From: Pseudomonadota bacterium
GTDB lineage: Bacteria > Pseudomonadota > Gammaproteobacteria > Burkholderiales > Burkholderiaceae_C
Length of the DNA: 26,740 bases
NCBI GenBank assembly: GCA_023396625.1
Contig: JAEWVY010000395.1
Span: 1-26,740 of the forward strand
Direction of reading: 5' to 3'
Below the pieces are notes generated by a model. That model saw nothing but the letters and a program-made list of their open reading frames with translations, was not told the origin of the DNA and searched no databases. Position 1 is the stretch's first letter; each line of letters begins with the position of its first letter. Below are positions 1-9,100 of the stretch, piece after piece. Both the position numbers and the translations under genes were made by a program.

Positions 1-582
1 GGGCTGCACTTGGCTTTGCATGGCGAATACGACTTGGTGATCCTGGACGTGATGTTGCCGGAGCTGGATGGCTGGCAGGTGCTGGCATCACTGCGGCGGC
101 GTGGGCTGGAAATGCCGGTGCTGTTTCTGACCGCCCGCGATCAGGTGGAAGACCGTGTGAAGGGGCTGGAGTTGGGAGCCGACGATTACCTGGTCAAACC
201 GTTTTCTTTTGCCGAGCTATTGGCCCGCGTGCGCACCATCCTGCGGCGTGGACGAGGCGGCGGACTGGACAGCAATGTCCTGCGCGTGGCCGATCTGGAG
301 CTGGACTTGCTGCGCCGCCGCGTCACGCGAGGCGGAAAGCGCATTGACCTGACGGCCAAGGAGTTCGGTTTGCTGGAATTGCTGATGCGCCGTCAAGGCG
401 AAGTGCTGCCGCGCTCATTGATCGCCTCGCAGGTGTGGGACATGAATTTCGACTCCGACACCAATGTCATCGAAGTGGCCATGCGCCGACTGCGGTTGAA
501 GGTTGACGATGGACAGTCAGTCAAACTGATCCAGACCGTGCGGGGCATGGGCTATGTGCTGGAAGCAGCGCAGGAACCTTGA
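1..582 (+). CDS. Heavy-metal type response regulator (CusR/CopR/CzcR-like), 5' truncated by window edge
   Basis: The reading frame is open from base 1, so the gene starts upstream; about 35 N-terminal residues are missing compared with the usual 225-residue family. What remains is most of a receiver domain followed by an OmpR/PhoB winged helix. The phosphoacceptor is Asp16 of the visible part (LVILDVMLPELDG) and the conserved Lys is residue 66 (LVKPFSF). The DNA-binding half has the typical LTAKEFGLLELL and VIEVAMRRLRLK helices and ends in VRGMGYVLE. The family binds promoters of metal efflux operons when phosphorylated by its partner kinase. The kinase gene begins on the base after this stop codon, so the two are cotranscribed and probably translationally coupled. 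The metal (copper, silver, cadmium, zinc or cobalt) cannot be read from this part. Confidence 0.95.
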   Translation, partial: GLHLALHGEYDLVILDVMLPELDGWQVLASLRRRGLEMPVLFLTARDQVEDRVKGLELGADDYLVKPFSFAELLARVRTILRRGRGGGLDSNVLRVADLELDLLRRRVTRGGKRIDLTAKEFGLLELLMRRQGEVLPRSLIASQVWDMNFDSDTNVIEVAMRRLRLKVDDGQSVKLIQTVRGMGYVLEAAQEP

Positions 583-1983
583 ATGTTGAGCCGCTTATTG
601 CTTTCCCGTTTATCACTGACCCGCCGTCTGAGCCTGTTCTTCACCCTGGTGGCCGCCAGTGTGGTGCTGGGATTGGGCGGGCTGTTCATGACGGCGGCGG
701 ACCGTCATTTCATCGAGCTAGATCGCAGCGTACTGCAAGACAAGCGACACCTCATCGACGACATTCTGGCCAGCGCCAATTCTGCCGAGGACCTGCGTTG
801 GCGGCTCTCCGAAGCGCTCAACCATCATCACGGGCTGTTCGCACGGGTGACCACTCCGACAGGCCAGACCCTGTTTCAGACCGAGGGCTTTCCGGAACCG
901 GATCGCTGGCTGTTGCCCGAGCACGAAACGTTCCTTCATGCCTTGACGAGGGGGCAGCACGGACAGCGGCAATACCGCACCCAGCAGGTCCGTGCCCAGG
1001 CGCAGTTCGCGCCCGAGTCCCCACTGGTGATCACACTGGCCATGGATACGATTCACCATCGGCATTTTCTGGATGATCTGCTGCGCACCTTTGCGGTGTA
1101 TGCCCTGGCCGCCATTCTGGCCAGCGGGCTGCTCGGATGGGCCGCCGTCCACTACGGTCTGGCCCCCCTGCGCGCGATCAAAGCGCATGCGGTTGCAGTG
1201 ACAGCGCAACGCTTGCAGGCGTGCATGCCGGTGCAGGCCGTCCCTGCGGAAATGGCCGATCTGGCTCAGACACTCAATCAGATGCTGGAGCGTCTGCAGG
1301 ACGACTTTCGTCGCTTGTCGGAGTTTGCTTCGGATTTGGCCCATGAGTTGCGCACCCCGATCAGCAACATGCTGACGCAGACCCAGGTGACCCTGGCGAC
1401 CCCGCGCGAGAACGCCGCCTACCGTGACATCCTGGCCTCCAATGCTGAGGAGTTGCAGCGCCTGGCCCGCATGGTGGCTGACATGCTGTTTCTGGCTAAA
1501 ACCGAACGGGGTGTGGATCTGCCGCACAAGGAACGCTTCATGGCGGCCGATGAAGCCCAGGCTTTGCTCGACTTCTACGAGGCGGTGGCAGACGACAAAG
1601 GCATCCGCCTCACGGTGCAGGGCAACGGCAGCATCGAGGGGGATCGCCTGATGTTCCGCCGCGCGTTGAGCAACCTGCTTTCGAATGCGCTACGCCATGC
1701 CCCGGCAGGTAGCCACGTCCGGATCATGGTGGCTGAGCGGCCAGCCGGCACCGAGGTTTCTGTGGAGAACACTGGTGAAGACATTGATCCCGAGGTGCTA
1801 CCGCGACTGTTTGACCGCTTCTACCGCGCCGACCCCGCGCGCGCGCATCCCATCTCCGATGGCGCTGGGCTGGGCTTGGCCATCACCAAGGCGATTGTCG
1901 AGGCTCATGGTGGTCGAGCCAGTGTGAAGTCTGCGCAAGGCGTCACGTGCTTTTCCCTGGTTTTTCCACACTCGGGCGAATGA
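583..1983 (+). CDS. Heavy-metal sensor histidine kinase (CusS/CopS/IrlB-like)
   Basis: A 466-residue inner-membrane sensor kinase of normal length for the CusS group. Segments in order: short cytoplasmic N-terminus, membrane helix about residues 13-37, periplasmic sensor about 38-165, second helix about 166-190, HAMP linker, dimerisation domain with H-box phosphoacceptor His254 (in LAHELRTPISN), and ATPase domain with N-box Asn368 (NLLSNALRHA), F-box (LFDRFYRAD) and G-box beginning at Asp426 (DGAGLGLAI). It phosphorylates the regulator encoded just upstream; the ATG follows that gene's TGA directly. The C-terminus is complete. The prophage lies 22 bp beyond the stop codon, convergent to it. 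No terminator hairpin is visible after the gene, so readthrough would produce antisense RNA to the endolysin. Confidence 0.95.
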   Translation: MLSRLLLSRLSLTRRLSLFFTLVAASVVLGLGGLFMTAADRHFIELDRSVLQDKRHLIDDILASANSAEDLRWRLSEALNHHHGLFARVTTPTGQTLFQTEGFPEPDRWLLPEHETFLHALTRGQHGQRQYRTQQVRAQAQFAPESPLVITLAMDTIHHRHFLDDLLRTFAVYALAAILASGLLGWAAVHYGLAPLRAIKAHAVAVTAQRLQACMPVQAVPAEMADLAQTLNQMLERLQDDFRRLSEFASDLAHELRTPISNMLTQTQVTLATPRENAAYRDILASNAEELQRLARMVADMLFLAKTERGVDLPHKERFMAADEAQALLDFYEAVADDKGIRLTVQGNGSIEGDRLMFRRALSNLLSNALRHAPAGSHVRIMVAERPAGTEVSVENTGEDIDPEVLPRLFDRFYRADPARAHPISDGAGLGLAITKAIVEAHGGRASVKSAQGVTCFSLVFPHSGE

Positions 1984-2005
1984 TGTTTTTCACACACTTT
2001 TTGGA

Positions 2006-2497
2006 TTAAACGTTGAGAAGCAGCCAAGCAGCCTCGGTCTCTCTGCGAGTGACAAGCCCCGGCAGTACTTTCCCACCGCCATAGACCCAGCGCCGCAGCT
2101 CCCTTGCGGCGGCAGCCCAGTCCCGCTGGTTGACGCGCCGTCGCAGCGTCGACGTCTGTAATCGCCCGACGCCGAGGTTGAATGTGAAATCCACGATGGC
2201 AGCGAGCCTGCTTTCGGGCTCGGTGGCCAGCACCGGGCAGAAGCGCAGCGTGGCGGCGAGCGCCGATTGCAGGTCGCGCGCCAGATAGACCTCGGCTTCG
2301 GCTTCGGTGATTGGCGAGTGCTTCGGATCGCAAAGATGGCCGTATCCAATTGTCCAGAAACCGGCGGGGCACACGTAGGCGATGGCGGTGATTTCAGCGC
2401 CGCGCTTCACTTTGCGCTCGAACCCTTCGAAATGTTTGGCCAGCTCGATACTGTGTGTTGTTGAAGGTTGCCGTCGCCGAGCTTCCCGACAGCGCAT
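2006..2497 (-). CDS. Phage endolysin, GH24 T4/P22-type lysozyme, start region disturbed
   Basis: The protein has the lysozyme core: catalytic Glu in AKHFEGF, then C-x5-T in CPAGFWTIGYGH, and the C-terminal FTFNLG and LRRRVNQRDW segments of GH24 endolysins. It hydrolyses peptidoglycan at host lysis. The spacing between Glu and Cys is 18 residues against 8 in P22-type enzymes, an insertion of about ten. No signal peptide or SAR helix is present, so release would need a holin, and none is seen here. The only ATG (2497) lies inside the upstream tail gene, out of frame with it, and gives an unconserved basic leader (MRCREARRRQPSTTH) before the family match starts at about SIELAKHFEGF. I infer that the native start was lost in a deletion that joined the two genes. 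Catalytic function is near certain; expression is doubtful. Confidence 0.85.
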   Translation of the reverse strand: MRCREARRRQPSTTHSIELAKHFEGFERKVKRGAEITAIAYVCPAGFWTIGYGHLCDPKHSPITEAEAEVYLARDLQSALAATLRFCPVLATEPESRLAAIVDFTFNLGVGRLQTSTLRRRVNQRDWAAAARELRRWVYGGGKVLPGLVTRRETEAAWLLLNV

Positions 2498-5400
2498 CCG
2501 ACCACGCGCCGTTCCACGTTGCTTGGTCGAAAACGAGATTCACGCGGGCGAACAGGTCTCCAGCGACCAGGGCGCTGGAGACGTGACTCCCCAAGGGATA
2601 TTCGTGCGTCAGTGCCCGCGTGAAACTGATCTCGCCACTGATCTGCACATCCCGCACCACGGCCATGTCCTCGATGCGGTGCTCGATGGTCACGGGCTGG
2701 CTGTAGCCCGACACGTTGATGAAGGTGACGGTGCCCGCTTCCAGATCGGTGGAGTACCCGGTGTTGATCACCGCTCCGTCGTGGCCGACGACGCGCACGC
2801 GCGACAGGCGCACTCGAGCGCAGTTGATGGTCTGGCCGTTGCTGACCGAGGTCGTGATCTTGCCGGTGTGGCCCACCACGGCGAAGCCACCCGGGCGAAA
2901 GATAGGCACGCGCCCATCGCTGGGCAGGCGCACCGGATCGATGCCAAGCAAATCAGCGTCCAGCGGCAGATAGCTGTAGGCCACAGCGCTGTAGCGCACG
3001 CTGGATGCAGCCACTGGCTCGGGTCGGAAGATCTTGCCGTCCGTGCCCACCCGGTCGGCGGCGTACCAAGGCTGGCTCTCGTTCCCTGCCGCCGTGACCA
3101 TCGTTCCGAAGCGAACGCGCACCAGACCGGTCTCGTAGTCGACGCTGCCGCTGATGCCGGTTGCCTCGATCTTGCCGTCAATTCCGGCCGTCACGTTTTG
3201 CGTGCCACCAACCGCGCGGGCATACTGGATCGACAGCGACCCAGGACGAAGCGGTGCCGCGCCAGTTCGGAACACGAACTCGCTGGAGATGTTCTCGCCG
3301 ACCGTGGTCACGCAACTGGCTCGCGTGATCGCGTTGTTCGTGCCCGCCGTCCAGGACGTCAGCGCCACGTCCCCGGACAGGTAGTTGATCGTGCCGCGCG
3401 TGACCCAGCCACTGGTGGTGAACTCCCGCAGGGTGCCCTGGCCGTTGTCGCCCCAAGGCTGCGCGCCACTGATGGAGAGAAGCACCGTGCCCGTCACCAC
3501 CTGGGCATTCACCCCCGGCACCAGCTTGAAGGCCGGTAGGAACTGGAACGTCTCGGTCTGGTTGCTGGTCGAGCCCGCGCTGTTGTAGCGCAGCTTGACG
3601 TAGCCGGACTCGTCGTTGGGGTACAGCGATGGCGCATCCACGTAGGCAATGCCGCCGTAGTTCAATCGCCACCGACCGGTGCCGTTGATGGCGACTGCGG
3701 TGTAGACCGGGCGTGGGATACGGATCGAGACATCTGGATTGAAGGTCACCTGACCGGTTGCGTAGTTGACGGTGCCAATCGAGATTCCGTTCAGCACTAC
3801 ACCGCCGTTCCCGTCATCTCGGGCGATCTGGGTGGGGTCGCGCCAGATCGAGACGGCGATGCCCATCTCCTGCAATTGAGCGAAGGTGTACGCGCCGAGA
3901 ACCGCCTCGTCGGTGAACGTGTTCCACTCGACTTCGAGCGAGCCCGGTTCAATGGCCCCCAAGGTCGCGGTGACTGGCAGCGTCCCCACACCATTGCGGG
4001 AGGGGTGAGCGAACGAGTCCTCCTGCTTCGGGCCTGCGACGTAGCTCACAGTGAGTTGCGTGCCCACCGCTGGCAGCACATTGGGCGCGAAGTCCACGCG
4101 GTTCTGCGCAACGCTCAGACTGCCAGTGGCAGCACCCGACAGCACGCCCGACGTGGCTGCCGTTGCCGTCTTTGTGCCGCCGTACTCCCAGGACACGGTG
4201 AGCGACCCGGGTTGCACCGCCGTCCCTGCAGGTGGGTTCAATGCTAGGCTTTGGGCGGCCTTCAGGGTGGTGGACGGCTGCTGCGTCTCCTGCGTCGGCA
4301 CGTTCCAGGTCAGCACGAGCGAACTGCCGACGTCGGGCAATGCGCCCAAGGTGACGACGAACGCGCCGGTGTTCCGGTTGAAGGTGCCCGCGCCGTAGCT
4401 GGCGTCCAGGCCCTTGAGGGAGCCGTTGCCACTGTCGGAAAGCACATACCAGCGCCCTTGGGCCATGTAGCTGATCGACAGCGTGCCGGGCTGCGGCACC
4501 GGGTTGACCGTACCCACGTAGGACTGGCTGCGCGACTCGGGCGTGACCGGGATCTCCGAGCTTTGCGGCGCACGCAAAATCTGCGCGGCAGGCGTGTAGG
4601 TGACCGCTTTCGCGTTCGACATCGTCCCCGAGTTCAGGGTCAGGATGCCGTTGGCGTAATCGATGGTTCCGACCGTCCCGCTGGCGGTTTTGAGCAGGCC
4701 TGCGTCGTCAAAGATCGTGATGCCGTCCGTTCCGATGGTCAGTGACCCTGGCAAGCAACCGCCCGGCAGATTGAATTTGATGCTGGTCGTCCATGCGTGG
4801 CTGGCCGTGTAGCTCACCGCGACGGCCCCTGGTACTGGCAGTCCTGCTGCCGCATACGGCGGCACGAAGGAAATGGGCGTCTCGGTCTGCGCGCTCGGCA
4901 CCACCTGCGTGTAGATCGAGGTGCCCTTGATCGTGAAGTCGCCGACGGCGGCGGCCTGCGTCAGCGGTACTACCCCGACGTAGGTTCCGGCGTCCGCCAC
5001 GACCGTGTCGCGCGTCTTGGTGCTATTCGCGGCGCGAGTGAACGTCCGCGTCGCGGGCGAGCCTGTGAAGTCGTAGCGCAGGGCGTCGCTGATGTCGACC
5101 GTGACGATGCTGGCCTTGTAGTCCTTGTCACCGTCGTAGGTGAAGGTGCGCTCGACGACAGACACCGAGGTGGCCCGGACGTACTGCTCCTTCTGGGTGC
5201 CCAGCCCCTCGTTCTCGATCAAGACCAGCGTCTGGCCGACATTGGTAACGGTGTCGGTGGTGCGCTGGAAAAGCTGAATGACGCGCTGGCCTGCGATGTG
5301 GTTCTCGAACAGGTAGCCCGCCCACTCGGGGCCCTTGTTGAGGTAGGCCTCGATGCGGACTTGCGCCTGCTCGCGGGTGTCGAAGGTCTTCTCGGTGCTG

Positions 5401-5672
5401 AACAGGGTGACGCTGACACGGGCATCCTGCGGCGGCTCGGCCACGATCACATTGGCACCGAAGTAGGTGTCGGTGTCGTCGGTCTGCACCGAGACGAAGG
5501 ACTTGCGCAGGTTGACCCGGCCTCCGGCGCGGTCCAGTTCCGAGATGTCAGGGAAGATGGCGTTCGAGACACCATCGGCAATGGTGTTGCCCCTGGGCGC
5601 GCCACCGCCCTCGGGCACGTCCGCCATCACGGCGGACTTCAGCAGTTTCACGTCGCCGGATTGGATCGGCAT
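2394..5672 (-). CDS. Large phage tail protein with repeated beta modules, C-terminus probably truncated
   Basis: A 1092-residue structural protein downstream of the tape measure gene, in the place of baseplate or tail-tip proteins. The start is ATG 5672, with GGAG seven bases upstream and one base after the preceding stop. The N-terminal 270 residues are unlike the rest. After them a degenerate module recurs: a strand like PGSLxIxY, a Gly/Asp-rich turn, then a strand like GTxxYxTGxVxL (for example PGTLSISY, PGSLTVSW, PGSLSIQY; GTIDYANGILTL, GTVNYATGQVTF, GTINYLSGDVAL, GSVDYETGLVRV). From memory, the family continues well past FNNTQYP; here the reading changes after FNNTQY into about 18 unrelated basic residues and stops inside the endolysin gene. 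That is the basis for calling it truncated. The exact tail position is inference. Confidence 0.8.
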   Translation of the reverse strand: MPIQSGDVKLLKSAVMADVPEGGGAPRGNTIADGVSNAIFPDISELDRAGGRVNLRKSFVSVQTDDTDTYFGANVIVAEPPQDARVSVTLFSTEKTFDTREQAQVRIEAYLNKGPEWAGYLFENHIAGQRVIQLFQRTTDTVTNVGQTLVLIENEGLGTQKEQYVRATSVSVVERTFTYDGDKDYKASIVTVDISDALRYDFTGSPATRTFTRAANSTKTRDTVVADAGTYVGVVPLTQAAAVGDFTIKGTSIYTQVVPSAQTETPISFVPPYAAAGLPVPGAVAVSYTASHAWTTSIKFNLPGGCLPGSLTIGTDGITIFDDAGLLKTASGTVGTIDYANGILTLNSGTMSNAKAVTYTPAAQILRAPQSSEIPVTPESRSQSYVGTVNPVPQPGTLSISYMAQGRWYVLSDSGNGSLKGLDASYGAGTFNRNTGAFVVTLGALPDVGSSLVLTWNVPTQETQQPSTTLKAAQSLALNPPAGTAVQPGSLTVSWEYGGTKTATAATSGVLSGAATGSLSVAQNRVDFAPNVLPAVGTQLTVSYVAGPKQEDSFAHPSRNGVGTLPVTATLGAIEPGSLEVEWNTFTDEAVLGAYTFAQLQEMGIAVSIWRDPTQIARDDGNGGVVLNGISIGTVNYATGQVTFNPDVSIRIPRPVYTAVAINGTGRWRLNYGGIAYVDAPSLYPNDESGYVKLRYNSAGSTSNQTETFQFLPAFKLVPGVNAQVVTGTVLLSISGAQPWGDNGQGTLREFTTSGWVTRGTINYLSGDVALTSWTAGTNNAITRASCVTTVGENISSEFVFRTGAAPLRPGSLSIQYARAVGGTQNVTAGIDGKIEATGISGSVDYETGLVRVRFGTMVTAAGNESQPWYAADRVGTDGKIFRPEPVAASSVRYSAVAYSYLPLDADLLGIDPVRLPSDGRVPIFRPGGFAVVGHTGKITTSVSNGQTINCARVRLSRVRVVGHDGAVINTGYSTDLEAGTVTFINVSGYSQPVTIEHRIEDMAVVRDVQISGEISFTRALTHEYPLGSHVSSALVAGDLFARVNLVFDQATWNGAWSDALSGSSATATFNNTQYRAGQTFRRVRAQSEARR

Positions 5673-5673
5673 T

Positions 5674-6081
5674 TCAGATCTCCAGGAATCGAAGGGTCAG
5701 GCGATAGAAATCGGAATCGGCCCGCGCCGGAATACCCAGCACGGGTTCGGCTTCGATGGCCGTTTCTGCGTGGCGGAAGGCCACGGTGAACGTGCGGCCA
5801 TCGTTGAGGCTCAGGACGAAGCGGCCTGTGGCATTGCCGACGGGAATTGCCGCCCACGCACGCAGCTGCTCGACCGTGGCGCGCGTGACCCAGGCCATAT
5901 CGGGTGCGCCCACCAGCGTGATGGGACGACCGGCTTGCCGGGTGGCAGACTGGATCAGCAAGGCTCCGGTGATGAGGTAGGACGTGGACGCCACAGCGGG
6001 CGACCATGCGTGCTCATCACTCCACAGCAAATCGTCAGGCAATGGCAAAGCCACCCCGGCATCGAGGTTCGTCAGTTGCAT
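5674..6081 (-). CDS. Small phage tail protein of unknown function
   Basis: A 135-residue protein between the tape measure gene and the large tail protein gene. The start at 6081 has AAGGA seven bases upstream, and the stop is one base before the next ATG, so it is coupled to the following gene. The sequence is mixed alpha/beta, begins with a hydrophilic loop (LTNLDAGVALPLPDDLLW) and ends in a YRLTLRFLEI strand. It has no signal peptide or membrane helix. The position suggests a minor tail or baseplate component. I recognise it only as a protein that accompanies this tail type in prophages; no domain name can be supported from the sequence. Confidence 0.75.
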   Translation of the reverse strand: MQLTNLDAGVALPLPDDLLWSDEHAWSPAVASTSYLITGALLIQSATRQAGRPITLVGAPDMAWVTRATVEQLRAWAAIPVGNATGRFVLSLNDGRTFTVAFRHAETAIEAEPVLGIPARADSDFYRLTLRFLEI

Positions 6082-6117
6082 CGGGAATCCTTCAGGCAGA
6101 GAAACAGGAGCGCACGG

Positions 6118-9100
6118 TCAAGCCGTGCGGGCGCGGGCGGCGTCCAGCAGTTGCAGCAGACGAGACTCGTCTCGTGCGTCGACGGTGGCGTTCACCTTCT
6201 GCTGCCCCGAGGACAGTTCCACGCGCACCGTGCGGCTGGGCCCGGCATCGCTGGCCAGCACCGGTCGGGCCAACCGCGAGCCACTTGGCTGCACCAGCCC
6301 ACCCGTGGCGAAGCCCTGGACGCCCGTGAGCGCCCGACCAGCCAGGGCTTGCGCCGGGGCGGACAAGTTATTGATTGCCTCGAAGAAGCCAGCGCCGTAG
6401 CGGGAAACGGCATCCTTGTTCACGACAAACTCGCCCGGCGTGAGCATCGCCGGGACGGTATCGGACTTGGCCATACCGCCGCGCCGGTAGAACTCGCCCT
6501 GGTTCTGCTCCATGTAGTCGATCAGCTCGCGCTCCAGGTCTTTGCCCCAGAGCAGCGGCTGGGCCATCGCCTGCCGCCACGTCTGCTTGATACGTTCCAG
6601 GTTCTGGCGCTCGTTGCCGGTGAGCGTCTTGCGGCTGATGAAGTCCTCCAGCGCACGCCGATCCTGCTGCGCCTGCTTGCCGTAGCTCTCCATCGTCTTG
6701 CTGCGCATGTCCAGACTGACCGAGGCACCGTAGTTCCACTGCAGCCAGCCCGTGTACTCGTTCATCCCTTGCAGGCCGAGGTCGATCATCTTCAGAGCTT
6801 CGACCGCCTCCCGGTTCTTCTTCGGGACTATCGGTTTGCCATCGGGATCGGTACCTTGGGGGCGACCGTTGCCAAAGGCCTGCACGCGGCCGCCGACGGC
6901 GAATCGGGCCACACCGTTGGCCAGCCGGGAGAGCGCACCGCCGCCGTACTTCTGCACCGCGGCCTTGCGAATCACGAAGGCACCGGCCTCCAAGGTGCGC
7001 GGCACCGTGTCGTGGTGGCCCGAGCCGGGAACCGATCCGCCGCTCATTCGGGGAAAGGCTGGGGCAACAGCACCGCCGTCAGCAAAGCGGCGCACGCCAC
7101 TGCCCACCAACCCACCAGTGGCGTTTGCCTCCACCTTGCGCACGTAGATCGTGTGCGTGCTTGAGGTGTTGGCCCCGTTGAGACTCATGATTTCGGCGCG
7201 GGCCGCATCGGCGTTGGTGCTGACCTGATGCCGGGACTCGGTCTGGATACGATCCAGCGCCTTGATCATCCCCTCGACGTTGGTGATCGCGGCCTGCGCC
7301 TTCTCGGTCGCCACCTTCAGTTCGAACTGCGAGTTCTGGTCGGCGTAGGTCTTGAGCTTGTCCAGCGCCTCTTTGGCCTTGGACACGTCGGCATCGACAG
7401 GCAGGGTCTTGCCTTCCTTCAGCAGCTGCTCGTACTGCTGCAGCTTCTTCTCTGCCTCCTGCAAGTCGGCCTGAATCTTGAGCAGGTACTCCTTCTCGGC
7501 GATGGCCTTGTCGAGATCGGCGATGGCTTTGTCGAAGCGGGTCGTGTCGGCATCCAGCGTGACCTTCAGACCGTCTTTCAGCTTGGCCGTGATCTGGTCG
7601 ATCTGGCTTTCGGTCTGGGTGAGGGTCTGCTGGATCTGGTCGCGCGCGGTCAATGCCGACTGCGCGGCGGTCTGGTGCGCCTTGGCTTCTGCATCCAGGG
7701 TCTTGTTGAGAATCTCTTCCGATTCCCGGATGCGCTGGATGGCTTGATTGACGCCATCCTTGCTCTGTGCGATCTGTGCGTCGGCATCCTTGGTCTTCTG
7801 GGCCAGTTCGACGCGCAACGCGTCTGCTTGGCGCATCAGGGCTTCGGCTTGCGCATATTCCTGCTTGCGGTAGGCATCGCGGGACTGCGATTCCAGTTGG
7901 GTGACCTGCGAAACCGCCTGCTCGGACTGCTTGCGGGCGTCCTCACCGCGCTTGGCTTCACTGGTTTGCGAGCTGGCCACCTGCGAGGCCAAGTCCATCG
8001 CCTTCTGGGCCAGTTGCCGCGCCTGCTCGAACTCGCCATTGGCCAGCGCCTCGCGGGCCTTCCCCTGGTACTCGGCGATCTGACGCTTGCGGTCTTCCGT
8101 GGCCTCGAAGTCGGTCATGCCCTGACGACGGATGTCGCGGACACGTTCCTCGGTCGTCATCGAGAGCTGGCGCTTCTCCTCCTCGATGCGTTTGATCTCG
8201 GCCAGATGCCGGTTGGCCTCGGCGTTGAGCGCGTCGATGTGCTGCCGGTACTCGGCCAGCGCCTGCGTCATCGTCTGGCGCTTGGTGGCCAGGATGTCGT
8301 TTTCGACCCGCTGGACGTTGGCGCGGCGCTCTTCTTCCGTCTGACCCTGGCGGCGGGCCGACTCGATCCGGGCTTTCGACTCATCGTCAATGAGTTTTAG
8401 CGTGTCGGTCGTGGACTGCCGCCGCAGCGTGGTCTGCTGCGTGAGGGCATCCGTCAGCAGCTGCGTCGACTTGGTGATCAGCGCCGCTTCGGACTGCTTG
8501 GATGTCTCCAGCGCCGACTGTTCCTGCTGGTAGCGCGCCTTGACCGCTTCGATCTGCCGCAGCAGGTTGGCCTCAACGATGGACGTCAGGCCCTTGTAGG
8601 CCTCGGCCATTTTGGCGGTGGCGTCGTTGACCGTCTGATTGGCCTTGCCGACGGCCTGCTCAACCTCACCAAGGCGGGATTTCAGCTTCTCCAGAGCGCT
8701 GTGGACGGCCTCAATGCCGCGACCGACCGCTTCCTGCGTGCCCTGGCGCACAGCCTCCAGACGCTTGGCGATTTCCTCGGCGGCGGTAGCGGCGGTGTTC
8801 ATCGCACCCTTGGCAGCATCCGCCCCCTTGGTCGCGTCGGCATACATCTGCGCGAAGATCTGGTTCATCTCGGCGAGACGGGCCTCGTGGCGCTTGGTGG
8901 CCTCTGCAATCGTGTCCGACGTGAAGATGGCGGCGAAGGCTTCCCAGCGGTAGCGCAGCTGCTCAACCGCCTTGACCAGCATCTCGACCATGAAGATGCC
9001 CGCCTTGCGGACGATCTCGAATTTCTCCGACAACCAAGTCCCGATCTCCCAGCCGACCAGGAACGCGCCCAGCACGGCGAACGCCGTCTTGAGCACGCCG

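Noticed and set aside
2382..3539. Long plus-strand open frame of 385 codons opposite the tail protein
   Set aside because: It is Arg/His/Val-rich, as expected for the reverse of a GC-rich gene, has no ribosome site, and lies wholly over a well-supported minus-strand tail gene.
5467..7164. Plus-strand open frame of 565 codons across the tape measure region
   Set aside because: Composition is that of an antisense shadow; it crosses two real genes and their intergenic gap without regard to their ends.
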